Notes: generated by a model from the letters alone, not told the origin. A DNA stretch of 64,000 nucleotides from Paenibacillus sp. FSL K6-0276 (GCF_037977235.1 NZ_CP150276.1:3782001-3846000), one strand, 5' to 3'. Positions 47,885 to 57,035 are shown, counted from the first letter of the stretch. Made by a program: numbers and translations.

Positions 47885-48745
47885 TTAAGGCGTTTCCAGC
47901 GTAAAGCGTCCAAGCTTACCTGCCCGTAGCTCATGTAACAAGGCCCGCGAAGCTTTTTCCAGATCTACACGTCCACCGCTAATCAGACAACCGCGCTTAC
48001 GACCCACGGCTTCCATAACAGCTATGATCTCATCTGGATTCTCCAAATCTTCAGGAAGCTTCTCAATACCAAAGCGTTCTTGAAATCTGGATCCGTAGTC
48101 CTTCACCAAATACTTCACTGCGTAAAAGGCGATGTCCTCAATGTTCAGGATTTCTTCCTTTATTGCACCCGTTACCGCTAGTTTATAACCTACTTCTTGG
48201 TCCTCAAACTTCGGCCACAGAATACCCGGGGTATCCAAAAGCTCCAGATTACCGCCTGTCTTAATCCACTGTTGACCCTTAGTAACCCCTGGGCGGTCAC
48301 CAGTAGCAGCGATACTCTTACCAGCCATCCGGTTAATGAGCGTTGATTTGCCGACGTTAGGAATACCGACGATCAATGCACGCATAGCTCGCGGATTCAT
48401 TCCCCTTGCGATCTGCCGGTCAATCTTTTCTTTTAGCAGCAGTTTGACCTGCTCTGGAATATCCTTAACACCCGTTCCAGTAGATGCATCAACAGGATAA
48501 GCAACATGCCCTTGTCCCTTGAAATACGCCAGCCACTTCCGTGTAATTTCCGGATCTGCCAGATCCGCCTTGTTCAAAATAATCAATCTTGGCTTGTCCC
48601 GCAAAATATCGTCAATCATCGGATTGCGGCTGGAAAGCGGCAGACGGGAATCGAGCAATTCTATTACAACATCAATCAGCTTCAGCTTATCCTCGATTTG
48701 CCGCCTAGCCTTCGTCATATGACCAGGAAACCATTGAATGGCCAT
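47885..48745 (-). CDS. rbgA: Ribosome biogenesis GTPase RbgA (YlqF)
   Basis: 286 residues from ATG at 48745 behind AAAGGAGGTGA. Circularly permuted GTPase: G4 NKADLAD comes before G1 [12 protein letters not shown] and G3 DTPGILWP; the N-terminus [11 protein letters not shown] is diagnostic. Needed for late 50S assembly. Confidence 0.97.
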   Translation of the reverse strand: MAIQWFPGHMTKARRQIEDKLKLIDVVIELLDSRLPLSSRNPMIDDILRDKPRLIILNKADLADPEITRKWLAYFKGQGHVAYPVDASTGTGVKDIPEQVKLLLKEKIDRQIARGMNPRAMRALIVGIPNVGKSTLINRMAGKSIAATGDRPGVTKGQQWIKTGGNLELLDTPGILWPKFEDQEVGYKLAVTGAIKEEILNIEDIAFYAVKYLVKDYGSRFQERFGIEKLPEDLENPDEIIAVMEAVGRKRGCLISGGRVDLEKASRALLHELRAGKLGRFTLETP

Positions 48746-48774
48746 TGCCGTCACCTCCTTTGACTTCTGTCAAC

Positions 48775-49383
48775 TTAATGGTTAATCAGTGTAATATCCT
48801 TTAACGGCCAGAAGATTAAATCTGCACGGCCTACAATATCCCCCAGAGGAACATAACCGATCATTCGGCTGTCTGTACTATCAGAGCGATTATCTCCCAT
48901 GACGAACACATGACCTTCAGGTACAGTACCATCCGGGAATTCTTCATTAGGGAAATCTTTATTATTATACAAAGCGTTGATACTATGCTTTGCATCAATT
49001 GCATCTTGGATATATGTCTCATTAACAACTTCCCCGTTAACTGTAACTACATCCCCTTCTACTTTTACAGTATCTCCAGCCACACCAATTACACGTTTAA
49101 TAAAATCTCTACCCTCAGATGGCACGTGGAATACTATAACCTCGCCCCTCTGTGGAGATCTAATATCGTACAAGATCTCATTTACAATAACACGTTCTCC
49201 AGTATGGAAGTTAGGCTGCATGGAAGGTCCGTCTACAATAAACGGCTTGAACAAAAGCCAGCGAATCAGAAATACCAACACTAAAGCAATTGCAATGGCC
49301 TTTATCCATTCCAACACTTCGTTTTTGGGTTTACGTGGGTTCTGCGCGCTTGATTCCAAAGTTTCACTTTGTTCCTGCTGCAT
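48775..49383 (-). CDS. lepB: Signal peptidase I
   Basis: 202 residues. N-terminal membrane helix at about residues 25-45, catalytic Ser54 (DGPSMQPNFH) and Lys96 (RDFIKRVIGVAGD), box E GDNRSDSTDSR. Cleaves exported precursors. Sits between rplS and rbgA. Confidence 0.96.
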   Translation of the reverse strand: MQQEQSETLESSAQNPRKPKNEVLEWIKAIAIALVLVFLIRWLLFKPFIVDGPSMQPNFHTGERVIVNEILYDIRSPQRGEVIVFHVPSEGRDFIKRVIGVAGDTVKVEGDVVTVNGEVVNETYIQDAIDAKHSINALYNNKDFPNEEFPDGTVPEGHVFVMGDNRSDSTDSRMIGYVPLGDIVGRADLIFWPLKDITLINH

Positions 49384-49523
49384 AGTTCACCGTCCTCTCT
49401 TATTACTACTCTTACTATACAACACAAAAAAACTCCTGCCAAAAACCCCTCCACAGATACTCCTTCAGGAGGCCTTTTCGGAGAAGCTGATCCCCAAGCG
49501 TATATGTCGCACGCATTGTATAC

Positions 49524-49622
49524 CAAGCTAAAACGCCCTCAGCGTCCTTTAAGGACGGTAAGCGTTTATGCGAGAAATATAAGAATAATGTATAACGTGA
49601 AACTTATGCTTTCTTATATTTT
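49524..49622 (+). repeat. Dispersed two-hairpin repeat, copy D
   Basis: CAAGCTAAAACGCC, then GCGTCCTTTAAGGACG, then AAATATAAGAATAATGTATAAC ... GCTTTCTTATATTTT in two hairpins. It ends just beside the T-tract of the rplS terminator, in the gap between rplS and lepB. Confidence 0.83.
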
Positions 49623-49624
49623 CA

Positions 49625-49665
49625 AAAAATAATAAAACGAAAGGGGCTTGAACTCAAGCCCCTTT
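49625..49665 (-). terminator. Terminator of rplS
   Basis: 12-bp stem AAAGGGGCTTGA / TCAAGCCCCTTT (49640-49651, 49654-49665), then CGTTTTATTATTTTTT on the minus strand, 15 bp after the stop. Confidence 0.9.
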
Positions 49666-49679
49666 CCTTTGTCACTATT

Positions 49680-50024
49680 CTAGCGACGAATTTCTTTAAT
49701 TCTCGCTGCTTTACCACGTAGTTCACGAAGGTAATAAAGTTTAGCACGACGAACTTTACCACGACGAGCCACTTCGATTTTCTCGAGTTTAGGCGAGTTG
49801 ATTGGAAATGTTCTTTCCACACCAACACCGTAAGAAATTTTACGAACCGTAAAAGTCTCACTGATTCCACCGCCACGACGTTTGATTACAACGCCTTCGA
49901 ACAACTGGATACGCTCACGAGTTCCCTCGATAACTTTTACATGCACCTTCAAAGTGTCACCCGGGCGAAAACTCGGGATATCTTTGCGAAGTTGCTCTTG
50001 CGTAATAGCTTGTAGGATATTCAT
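49680..50024 (-). CDS. rplS: 50S ribosomal protein L19
   Basis: 114 residues from ATG at 50024 behind AAGGAGGAAG; 38 open codons upstream are leader. [16 protein letters not shown] and [25 protein letters not shown] are the L19 core. In this genome it has its own promoter and terminator and is separated from trmD. Confidence 0.97.
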   Translation of the reverse strand: MNILQAITQEQLRKDIPSFRPGDTLKVHVKVIEGTRERIQLFEGVVIKRRGGGISETFTVRKISYGVGVERTFPINSPKLEKIEVARRGKVRRAKLYYLRELRGKAARIKEIRR

Positions 50025-50122
50025 TAAGGACTTCCTCCTTCCGTACAGGTGTTCTTGCCTCTTCCGGAGAGAACTTTGCTCTCCCTCATTATCCGCAGCG
50101 GACCACCGTATTCCACACAACA
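50025..50122 (-). ncRNA. Candidate L19 (rplS) leader
   Basis: About 98 nt of transcribed leader between the promoter below and the rplS start, with a clear GGAGAG ... CTCTCC hairpin. An autoregulatory L19 leader is known upstream of rplS in low-GC Gram-positives. I assign it by position and hairpin only and could not check the consensus. Confidence 0.4.
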
Positions 50123-50128
50123 GAGTTA

Positions 50129-50157
50129 ATAATACCATAAAGGACGGGCTAATACAA
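50129..50157 (-). promoter_or_regulatory. Candidate SigA promoter of rplS
   Basis: Minus strand TTGTAT (50152-50157), 17-bp spacer, TATTAT (50129-50134), about 105 bp upstream of the L19 start. Confidence 0.6.
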
Positions 50158-50171
50158 ATTATTTTTTCTAT

Positions 50172-50462
50172 TTAAAGCGGCAGCATATCTCTTTTTTTCG
50201 CCTTCGACTGGCAATCCTTACACAGACCAACTACAGTTCCATTGTCTTGTGCATAGAAGATTAGCTTTCCATTCTTCTTCTTACAAGAAGAGCAAGGCTG
50301 CTCCCCTGGACTCTGTTTGGCTTTACGATGACTGTCCATTGAGATTACGTTACTACTTGTGGTGCGTAAATGATCGCTTGTGGTGTTTATTTTCCGTTTC
50401 CAGACTAAAAAATATACGACCGCCAAAACTACTAAGGCAAGCAAAATGGCTACATATTTCAT
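50172..50462 (-). CDS. Unknown small membrane protein with Cys pairs
   Basis: 96 residues. One N-terminal membrane helix (residues 3-22), a polar linker, then CSSCKKKNG ... CKDCQ which may bind zinc. GGAGGG precedes the ATG. Family not recognised. It is in the block that separates trmD from rplS. Confidence 0.7.
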   Translation of the reverse strand: MKYVAILLALVVLAVVYFLVWKRKINTTSDHLRTTSSNVISMDSHRKAKQSPGEQPCSSCKKKNGKLIFYAQDNGTVVGLCKDCQSKAKKRDMLPL

Positions 50463-50877
50463 TTGGCTCCCTCCACCCTTCAGGATTTATTAAAGAAAGA
50501 AATTAAAAAGACCGCCCTGTTCTGCAAGTGAGGTAACGGTCTATATCTGTATACAAAGTAGCCTTAGCACACCTCTGTACTTCTATCCATCAAAAGTGAT
50601 TTCCAGTAGTTGCTGAAGGTTCTATATGAGAGCTTCTACGCCCTTTTTAGTATGTATCCATACCCGTATTTCGTCAGCGAGTCATCTTTAATTTATTTTA
50701 GCACAATTAAAAATCGAAGTGTAGTGGACACTTTTGAGACCTAGTCTTTGGTCCAGTACAATAACCCGCCTTCAGCCGTTTTTACAGAAAAAATCCATAA
50801 GATATACTTACAGAAGTACATAACGAAGTCACATAGGTAAGATCACATACACCCATATATGAGGAGGAGTTCGTTCA
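50463..50877. other. Gene-free region between divergent genes
   Basis: 415 bp. It should hold promoters for the minus-strand gene at 50462 and the plus-strand lipoprotein at 50878. On the minus strand GACCG ... CGGTC followed by TTTTTAATTT (about 50503-50535) could end a short transcript arising near 50690. No protein-like frame is seen. Confidence 0.4.
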
Positions 50878-51828
50878 ATGAGGAAAAGAAATAATAATAG
50901 TGTATTGGCAGCAGTAGCCGTATTGTCCATTGTACTTCTGGCTGGATGCACTGAATTACCAGGTAGACAGTCTGCAAAAAATGAGGTAGAGAAGAGTATT
51001 TCTGAAGATGCGCAGCAGAATATTGGTGAAGTTGTCAAGCAAGAGATAGGCAAAGCATCTGCAATTGTGCAGCAAGCCGTTGAGGAAACAGCTACTAAGG
51101 TGGTTGACGAAGTTAAAGCAGATAGCATTAGCAAAGAACTTTCAGTATCACAAGAGATCGGTTCAGCATCCGTACTCAACATAGAAAATGCTGTCGGAGA
51201 AATAGAGGTTACATCTATTTCAGGAGATCAAATCCATGTAAGTGCGACAATCTTATCCCACAACAGCTCTCTCCATAAATCTGACCGTCAAAAGATTATG
51301 GATGATGCTGAAGTTTCAATAGAGGTTAGTAGAGATACCTTAAAGGTGTCCACGCATTCCAAATCAAGTCCTAAGAAGGATTTATGGACATGGGCTCAAG
51401 ACAAATATGGTTATTCAGATTTTAGCATAAGCTATAATATAGAGATCCCCGCCAGCATAGATAAATATAAAATTACAAATAACGTCGGTCAAATTCGTCT
51501 TCGGAATCTAGAAGGGATTTATCATATCGTCAGCAACGTTGGAGCGATTAATATTGAAGGAGCTAAACTCTCTGGCAAATCCACTGTAGAGTCCAATACT
51601 GGTAGCATTCGCATGGATATAGCGGTGATGAAGGATGACAGCAGTCTAAAAGCCAAAACGAATGTTGGTAGCCTCAGTGCGGTACTAGCCGATGGCCTGA
51701 AATGTAGCGTGGAAGCCGAAAGTGACCTTGGGCAGATCAAAGGATTAGAAGGTGGAAAAACCGATATTAATGGTGGGGGACCATTGTTGTCCCTAAGCTC
51801 GGATATAGGTGCAATTACAGTACAGTAA
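50878..51828 (+). CDS. Lipoprotein with DUF4097-type beta repeats
   Basis: 316 residues. Lipoprotein signal peptide with lipobox LLAGC (Cys22). Residues 30-85 are charged and helical. The rest is repetitive beta sequence with Gly/Asn turns (NNVGQIRLRNLEGIYHIVSN, SNTGSIRMDI, TNVGSLSAV, SDLGQIKGL), as in DUF4097 proteins. Anchored outside the membrane; function unknown. Strong GAGGAGG site and own terminator. Confidence 0.85.
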   Translation: MRKRNNNSVLAAVAVLSIVLLAGCTELPGRQSAKNEVEKSISEDAQQNIGEVVKQEIGKASAIVQQAVEETATKVVDEVKADSISKELSVSQEIGSASVLNIENAVGEIEVTSISGDQIHVSATILSHNSSLHKSDRQKIMDDAEVSIEVSRDTLKVSTHSKSSPKKDLWTWAQDKYGYSDFSISYNIEIPASIDKYKITNNVGQIRLRNLEGIYHIVSNVGAINIEGAKLSGKSTVESNTGSIRMDIAVMKDDSSLKAKTNVGSLSAVLADGLKCSVEAESDLGQIKGLEGGKTDINGGGPLLSLSSDIGAITVQ

Positions 51829-51840
51829 TCAGCAATAAAT

Positions 51841-51872
51841 AGACCGTCCGGATAACCGGGCGGTCTGTTTTT
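51841..51872 (+). terminator. Terminator of the lipoprotein gene
   Basis: AGACCGTCCGG-ATAA-CCGGGCGGTCT followed by GTTTTTG, 12 bp after the stop. Confidence 0.9.
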
Positions 51873-51884
51873 GATTCCTAATGA

Positions 51885-52112
51885 TTAGATTAATGCAATA
51901 GCCAGCAGGGTGAATAAACTCAAAGTTAATATCTGATTTGAGGCAAAAGGATTTCCCCAAAAAGCAGAAGTATGCACAGAACCATTGTCAGTTCTTAAGT
52001 AAACATTGTTTCTGTCTACATCTGTAATAACGCCTTCGTACTGTCTACCATCTCTAGTCAGAATCCGCACCCTTTTATTTTTACAACGCAAACAGTTATA
52101 ATAAGCTTCCAC
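51885..52112 (-). CDS. Small Sm-like protein with C-terminal hydrophobic helix (paralogue 1)
   Basis: 75 residues, GTG start behind GGAGGAG. CLRCKNKRVRILTRDG, then GVITDVDRNNVYLRT, is an Sm-like beta pattern. The last 18 residues (NQILTLSLFTLLAIALI) are hydrophobic. The protein at 62660-63025 has the same two parts. Function unknown. Confidence 0.75.
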   Translation of the reverse strand: MEAYYNCLRCKNKRVRILTRDGRQYEGVITDVDRNNVYLRTDNGSVHTSAFWGNPFASNQILTLSLFTLLAIALI

Positions 52113-52319
52113 TAGTGTACTCCTCCTTGTTCGTAATGATATACTCTATGTGTAGGAGTATAGGTCGGTAACGGCGAACTTACATAGGTCGGACTTTGGG
52201 TCAATATTTACTTTTTTTCGATCTTTGTATCTTTCGTATTCCTCAAGGCTATAAATAATGAAAGACCTATCTTCGGTTTGCAGTTCGTAATATCCCATCC
52301 ATTCGAGGAGGCCAATCTC

Positions 52320-52496
52320 ATGAATGTAGAAAGAAGACAGTTTATTAAGGAAGGCGTACTGCGTATCACCATTTTCGTTATTTTAGCTTCGCTTACTTAC
52401 ACCGTTCGCAACTATGCATGGGCTGTTACTGTTCTCGTATGTGTTGCGCTGTACTCACTCCTTACAGGAGTACACAAAATCTTACGCAAAGAATAA
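52320..52496 (+). CDS. Unknown small membrane protein
   Basis: 58 residues from ATG at 52320 with GAGGAGG nine bases upstream; 14 open codons before it lack a site. Two hydrophobic segments (about 12-26 and 31-48) with a basic end. Family not recognised. Confidence 0.65.
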   Translation: MNVERRQFIKEGVLRITIFVILASLTYTVRNYAWAVTVLVCVALYSLLTGVHKILRKE

Positions 52497-52527
52497 CATG
52501 TGCCTCCACGAACTCTTATAGTCAAAA

Positions 52528-52577
52528 AATAACCACTTTTCGCTGAGATCCTAGATCTCATTGAAAAGTGGTTATTT
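52528..52577. terminator. Strong hairpin after the 58-residue membrane protein
   Basis: AAATAACCACTTTTC pairs perfectly with GAAAAGTGGTTATTT over 15 bp; the loop itself has GAGATC-CTA-GATCTC. Probable terminator of the upstream plus-strand gene. Confidence 0.7.
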
Positions 52578-52587
52578 ACAGTTTAAT

Positions 52588-52647
52588 CGGAGTAACCGGA
52601 TCTCGCCCACCCCAGTGGCGCACGCTACCTGGCTGCGCTATACCCCG
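52588..52647 (-). pseudogene. Truncated tRNA-Pro (GGG) remnant
   Basis: Minus strand from 52647: CGGGGTA acceptor strand, D arm GCGC-AGCCAGGTA-GCGT, anticodon arm CGCCA-CTGGGGT-GGGCG with anticodon GGG in a proper 7-base loop (one A-G mismatch in the stem), variable AGATC. The T arm is reduced to CGGTTACTCCG and the 3' acceptor strand with CCA is missing. Only about 60 bases remain, so it cannot be a working tRNA. Confidence 0.7.
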
Positions 52648-52834
52648 ACATATACTTTAGCTTGTACAATATATGCTTTTAGAGTGGGAATATTACTTAT
52701 GCGAGCCATTTCTCTTCTTAAAAAAGAATAAAACCATTAGCGACAGCGAATCGAAAATTCACTGGATCTAATGGTTTTATTCAGCCTAATGATCAATACC
52801 TAACGTTCAGTCTTATATGTTCAGTCTTATATGT
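52648..52834. other. Gene-free stretch with second strong hairpin
   Basis: GAATAAAACCATTAG (52726-52740) pairs over 15 bp with CTAATGGTTTTATTC (52768-52782). Then GTTCAGTCTTATAT occurs twice in tandem at about 52805-52832. No gene seen. With the preceding hairpin it brackets the tRNA remnant. Confidence 0.6.
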
Positions 52835-52969
52835 TCACTCTTTAAATGGCGAATGGGAATTGCGATTTGTATAAAAATCGATAATATCATTCACGGTGCG
52901 GAGCGGCTCCGCTTCCTTGTGGATGGTGTCCACGTTAGGCTTGAATTCTTCACGCGTTTTCGTAGTCAC
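52835..52969 (-). CDS. Possible 44-residue protein
   Basis: GTG start at 52969 with AAGGGA about 11 bases upstream; ends TGA. The product (begins MTTKTREEFKPNVDTIHKE, ends IIDFYTNRNSHSPFKE) is hydrophilic and has balanced, protein-like composition. Family not recognised. It contains a hairpin GCGGAG-CCG-CTCCGC. Evidence is the frame alone, so it may not be expressed. Confidence 0.35.
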   Translation of the reverse strand: MTTKTREEFKPNVDTIHKEAEPLRTVNDIIDFYTNRNSHSPFKE

Positions 52970-53124
52970 TTCAGTTCATTCCCTTCAATAGTTAAGCTTG
53001 CTGTATCATAAGCTGCATATATTAGTGCGGCACCTCTATTCATTACCCTAAAAAGAAGCTTTCAACGCACATATGCTCATTTTAATTTGAAAACTTTTGA
53101 TTTATTTGTTCTCAAGTATGCATA

Positions 53125-53165
53125 ACAAAAACGCCTCCTTAACGTAAGATACGTTAAAAAGACGT
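53125..53165 (-). terminator. Terminator of the ffh-trmD operon
   Basis: Minus strand: a 16-bp stem with G-U pairs (ACGTCTTTTTAACGTA with TACGTTAAGGAGGCGT), 3-base loop, then TTTTTG. It lies 26 bp after the trmD stop. Confidence 0.9.
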
Positions 53166-53190
53166 CAGATATACCTGTTTCATTAAATTA

Positions 53191-53976
53191 TCACTCCGGG
53201 TTGTCTGCATTTCTTAGACGTTCCAGTGTCTTCTTGTCTTTCAACGTAAGTTCTGCAGTCTCAAGCAGGTCCGATCTACGTTCCAACGTGCGCAACAGCG
53301 CCTGCTCCCTCCGCCATATGTCGATGTTAGCATGATGACCACTCAGCAAAATATCCGGTACCTTCCAGCCGCGAAACTCAGCAGGCCGTGTGTAGTGTGG
53401 ATATTCCAGCAACCCTGTACTGAAGGAGTCGGATATCGCAGATGTTTCATTTCCAAGTGCTCCCGGCTGCAGCCGAACTACGGAATCTATAACCGTCAAC
53501 GCAGGCAACTCTCCGCCAGTTAATACGTAATCTCCGATTGACAATTCATCTGTTACCAGATGCTCACGAATGCGCTCATCATATCCCTCATAGTGCCCAC
53601 ATATGAAGATCAGATGCTGTTCCTGTGCCAGCTCCTCTGCAATCTTCTGATTGTAGGTTTTTCCTTGCGGGCACATAAGGATTATACGCGGCTTAACAGA
53701 TACGGCTTTATCTGAACTATCGTTGTCATCCTTAATTGGTGTAATACCGAGTACATGCTCTACTGCAGCAAAAATCGGATCAGGCTTGAGTACCATGCCC
53801 CCACCGCCGCCATACGGTGTATCATCTACACTATTGTGCTTATTTCCCGAGAAATCACGGAAGTTCACAGCATTTAAGGATACGATTCCTTTTTCACGAG
53901 CTTTGCCAAGAATACTTGTGCTAAATACGCCTTCGCACATTTCTGGAAACAGCGTAAGCACATCAATTCTCATCAT
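53191..53976 (-). CDS. trmD: tRNA (guanine37-N1)-methyltransferase TrmD
   Basis: 261 residues. [12 protein letters not shown] start, [26 protein letters not shown] and [11 protein letters not shown] form the trefoil-knot SAM site. It overlaps rimM (ATGA). Last gene of its operon; rplS is 3 kb further on rather than adjacent. Confidence 0.97.
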   Translation of the reverse strand: MMRIDVLTLFPEMCEGVFSTSILGKAREKGIVSLNAVNFRDFSGNKHNSVDDTPYGGGGGMVLKPDPIFAAVEHVLGITPIKDDNDSSDKAVSVKPRIILMCPQGKTYNQKIAEELAQEQHLIFICGHYEGYDERIREHLVTDELSIGDYVLTGGELPALTVIDSVVRLQPGALGNETSAISDSFSTGLLEYPHYTRPAEFRGWKVPDILLSGHHANIDIWRREQALLRTLERRSDLLETAELTLKDKKTLERLRNADNPE

Positions 53977-54497
53977 GGCAATAGCCCTTCCATCAAATGA
54001 ACAGTAATTCGTTTGGCCTCAATGTCCACATTCAGCACTACATCATTGATTACAGGAATAAGGATGTCTTGTCCTTTTGCAGGCTTAACAACCCACACGT
54101 CATTCGCACCTGGCTGTAGGATCTCCGTAATGGTACCAAGCGGCTGGCTTCCCTCTTCATCCGTGTATACCTCACAACCAACGATTTGGTGGAAGTAGTA
54201 TTCGTTCTCAGGCAGATCAACCAAATCATTGCTTGGAACCTTCAGGAGACTACCTTTATACTTTTCCACTTCATTGATGTTCGTATACCCCTTGAGCTTA
54301 ACGATGAACATACCCTTGTGCTCACGAGCGGAATCTACAGTTACTTCGAATTTAGAACTGCCATCTGCGGGGATAACCAGCAGCTTCTTACCTGCAGCAA
54401 AACGAACATCAGGGAAATCGGTATGGGATAATACTTTAACCTCCCCGCGAATACCATGTGTATTCACAAGTCTGCCTACGGTTAATTCTTCTGTCAT
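53973..54497 (-). CDS. rimM: Ribosome maturation factor RimM
   Basis: 174 residues from ATG at 54497 behind [26 protein letters not shown] at the N-terminus and the PRC-barrel C-terminal part ([29 protein letters not shown]). Assists 30S head assembly with S19. Confidence 0.96.
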   Translation of the reverse strand: MTEELTVGRLVNTHGIRGEVKVLSHTDFPDVRFAAGKKLLVIPADGSSKFEVTVDSAREHKGMFIVKLKGYTNINEVEKYKGSLLKVPSNDLVDLPENEYYFHQIVGCEVYTDEEGSQPLGTITEILQPGANDVWVVKPAKGQDILIPVINDVVLNVDIEAKRITVHLMEGLLP

Positions 54498-54586
54498 ATA
54501 ACCCTCTCCTTTACAAGCTTCATCTATATATTTGAACAAAAAGGAGCCGGGATATACTATCCCTAGCCCCTCATTGTACGCATCAT

Positions 54587-54817
54587 TTAAGATAAAATAT
54601 CTACAGTTACGCGTTTATCGCTCTTGACTGCTGCAGATGTGACTACTGTACGGAGCGCCTTAGCGATCCTTCCTTGCTTGCCAATGACCTTCCCTACATC
54701 ATCAGGATGTACGGACAGTTCATAGACAATTAGGTGTTCCTTCTCCACCGCTCGTACCGTCACATCTTCCGGATGATCCACTAAAGCCTTAGCAATTACT
54801 CCAACTAATTCTTCCAT
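54587..54817 (-). CDS. khpA: KH-domain RNA-binding protein KhpA (YlqC)
   Basis: 76 residues from ATG at 54817. KH motif VIGKQGRIAKALR with the GxxG loop GKQG. Usually pairs with KhpB (Jag). Between rpsP and rimM as in other Firmicutes; ylqD, present in B. subtilis, is not found. Confidence 0.95.
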   Translation of the reverse strand: MEELVGVIAKALVDHPEDVTVRAVEKEHLIVYELSVHPDDVGKVIGKQGRIAKALRTVVTSAAVKSDKRVTVDILS

Positions 54818-54839
54818 AGAGGACCCTCGCAATCAGTCA

Positions 54840-55112
54840 TTATTTCTGTTGCTTAAGCTCATGAAACTTCTTCATCACGCCTGCTTTGGAAAGCAAGTTG
54901 CGGACGGTATCAGATGCTTGCGCACCTGTTTGAAGCCATTTAAGAGCTTTTTCCTCATCGATCTTAACTACTGCCGGTTGTTCAATCGGATTATAATAAC
55001 CGATTTCCTCGATAAAACGACCGTCACGAGGGGACCGGGAATCGGAAACCACTACACGATAGAAAGGCGCTTTATGCGCTCCCATTCTTTTCAGACGAAT
55101 ACGTACTGCCAC
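54840..55112 (-). CDS. rpsP: 30S ribosomal protein S16
   Basis: 90 residues, [20 protein letters not shown] start and the typical [14 protein letters not shown] motif. AGGAGGTG site. Confidence 0.98.
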   Translation of the reverse strand: MAVRIRLKRMGAHKAPFYRVVVSDSRSPRDGRFIEEIGYYNPIEQPAVVKIDEEKALKWLQTGAQASDTVRNLLSKAGVMKKFHELKQQK

Positions 55113-55159
55113 GAAAAATCACCTCCTTATAATAGTTTCGATATATTAGAGCACCTAGA

Positions 55160-56545
55160 TCATTTAAAAGGGAACTTCATCCCTTTTCCACCAAGGCCTT
55201 TAAGCTGCTTCATGGCGTTCTTCTTGGAGGCCTTGCCTCCTCCGCCCATCATACCGGAGAATTGCTTCATCATCTTACGCATCTCATCAAATTGCTTGAT
55301 GAGGCGGTTAACCTCAGCGACCGAGGTTCCACTACCGGTAGCAATACGCTTGCGACGGTTATGGTTGATGATCTCAGGCTGTTGCTTCTCCGACTTAGTC
55401 ATAGAATGAACTATGGCTTCAACGCGGCCCATTTGCTTGTCGTCAACCTTCAAGTCCTTAATGCCCTTAGCTTTGTTCATGCCAGGCAGCATATCAAGAA
55501 TTTGATCAATCGGGCCAAGCTTCTTCACCTGATCCATCTGCTCAAGGAAATCATCAAACGTAAATTCTGCATTACGCATCTTACGTTCCATTTCCTTAGC
55601 TTTGTCAGTGTCAATGTTCGCCTGGGCTTTTTCAATCAGCGACAGCATGTCGCCCATGCCTAGAATCCGCGATGCCATTCGTTCCGGATGGAACGGCTCC
55701 AGTGCGTCGATCTTCTCACCTAACGCAGCGAATTTGATCGGGCAACCAGTAACAGCTTTGACAGACAGTGCAGCACCACCACGGCTATCGCCGTCGAGCT
55801 TCGTCAATACAACCCCCGTAAGCTCAAGCTGCTTATTAAAGCTCTCGGCTACGTTTACGGCGTCTTGCCCGGTCATTGCATCTACAACAAGAAGTACTTC
55901 GTCAGGATTTACAACGCCCCGAATCTGCTTCAGTTCTTCCATCAGTTCTTCATCAATATGCAGGCGGCCTGCAGTATCTATAATTACATAATCAAGTCCG
56001 TTATCCTTCGCATGTTGTACAGCTTGTCTGGCAATCTCTACCGGACTAGTCTGATCACCTAGCGTGAACACTGGAACTTTAATCTGTTCCCCCAGCACCT
56101 GAAGCTGTTTGATCGCAGCCGGGCGATAAATATCTCCCGCAACGAGCAATGGACGATGATTACCCTTCTGTAACAGCTTGGCCAGCTTACCCGAAGTGGT
56201 TGTCTTACCCGCCCCTTGTAGACCCGCCATCATAATAATGGTCGGTGGCTTGTTCGACTTCGCCAGCTTCGCTTGGCTTCCGCCCATCAGCTCGGTTAGT
56301 TCCTTGTTAACGATGTCGATAATGACCATACCAGGAGTAAAGCTGTCCATGACTTCTTTGCCAATAGACTTTTCTTTCACCTTAGCTACGAATTCTTTAA
56401 CTACCTTGAAGTTAACGTCGGCTTCCAGAAGGGCCAGCCGTACTTCGCGCATAGCTTCGTTTACGTCATCTTCGGATACTTTACCTTTACCGCGCAGCTT
56501 GCTGAACACATTCTGCAATCTTCCGGTTAAACCTTCAAACGCCAT
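55160..56545 (-). CDS. ffh: Signal recognition particle protein Ffh
   Basis: 461 residues. N domain, G domain with G1 GLQGAGKTTTSGKLA, DTAGRLHIDEEL and TKLDGDSRGGAALS, and a Met-rich M domain with a Gly/Met/Lys-rich end (MMKQFSGMMGGGGKASKK). Targets nascent membrane proteins. Confidence 0.97.
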   Translation of the reverse strand: MAFEGLTGRLQNVFSKLRGKGKVSEDDVNEAMREVRLALLEADVNFKVVKEFVAKVKEKSIGKEVMDSFTPGMVIIDIVNKELTELMGGSQAKLAKSNKPPTIIMMAGLQGAGKTTTSGKLAKLLQKGNHRPLLVAGDIYRPAAIKQLQVLGEQIKVPVFTLGDQTSPVEIARQAVQHAKDNGLDYVIIDTAGRLHIDEELMEELKQIRGVVNPDEVLLVVDAMTGQDAVNVAESFNKQLELTGVVLTKLDGDSRGGAALSVKAVTGCPIKFAALGEKIDALEPFHPERMASRILGMGDMLSLIEKAQANIDTDKAKEMERKMRNAEFTFDDFLEQMDQVKKLGPIDQILDMLPGMNKAKGIKDLKVDDKQMGRVEAIVHSMTKSEKQQPEIINHNRRKRIATGSGTSVAEVNRLIKQFDEMRKMMKQFSGMMGGGGKASKKNAMKQLKGLGGKGMKFPFK

Positions 56546-56566
56546 ATGCAGATTTCTCCCTTCATG

Positions 56567-56923
56567 CTACTCTAACCTCTGCAAGCGATCCACGATCTCC
56601 GCGAACCGAAGTTTATATTGCTCAGGCAGCATCCCATTCTCCGGCAGTCTGCGCAGTTCTTCTAAATATTTGGTACGACTCTCATGCTTCACTAATAAAC
56701 CAAGTTTTTCTTCATAATTTTCTAAGACTTGCTCCGCCCGTTTAATATGTTCATAAACGGCTTGGCGGCTGATTTCAAATTCAGCGGCGATTTCTCCCAA
56801 GGAAAAATCATCGTGAAAATAATATTTAAGAAACGTTTGCTGCTTATCTGTAAGCAGTCGTTCATAGAAGGCAAAAAGCAAATTGATACGATTCGTTTTC
56901 TCGAGCCTATTCTCCTGACTCAT
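56567..56923 (-). CDS. ylxM: YlxM family helix-turn-helix protein
   Basis: 118 residues from ATG at 56923 behind AAGGGAG. Sigma-70 region 4-like HTH ([21 protein letters not shown]). Encoded just before ffh as in most Firmicutes; proposed to work with SRP. Confidence 0.94.
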   Translation of the reverse strand: MSQENRLEKTNRINLLFAFYERLLTDKQQTFLKYYFHDDFSLGEIAAEFEISRQAVYEHIKRAEQVLENYEEKLGLLVKHESRTKYLEELRRLPENGMLPEQYKLRFAEIVDRLQRLE

Positions 56924-56989
56924 TAAGGGCACTCCCTTCGTCAAGGAAAAACACTTTACACCTTCACAACGTCCCTTATGATACCTAAA

Positions 56990-57035
56990 AGAAAGAGAGA
57001 TGTCAAGCATTTTTACTTGTCATCTCTTTCTTTAT
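56990..57035 (-). terminator. Terminator after the hemolysin III family gene
   Basis: GAGATGACAAG ... CTTGACATCTC stem with one mismatch, then CTTTCTTTTA on the minus strand. Confidence 0.75.

Noticed and set aside
52588..52647. Functional tRNA-Pro gene
   Set aside because: The T arm is too short and no 3' acceptor strand pairs with CGGGGTA.
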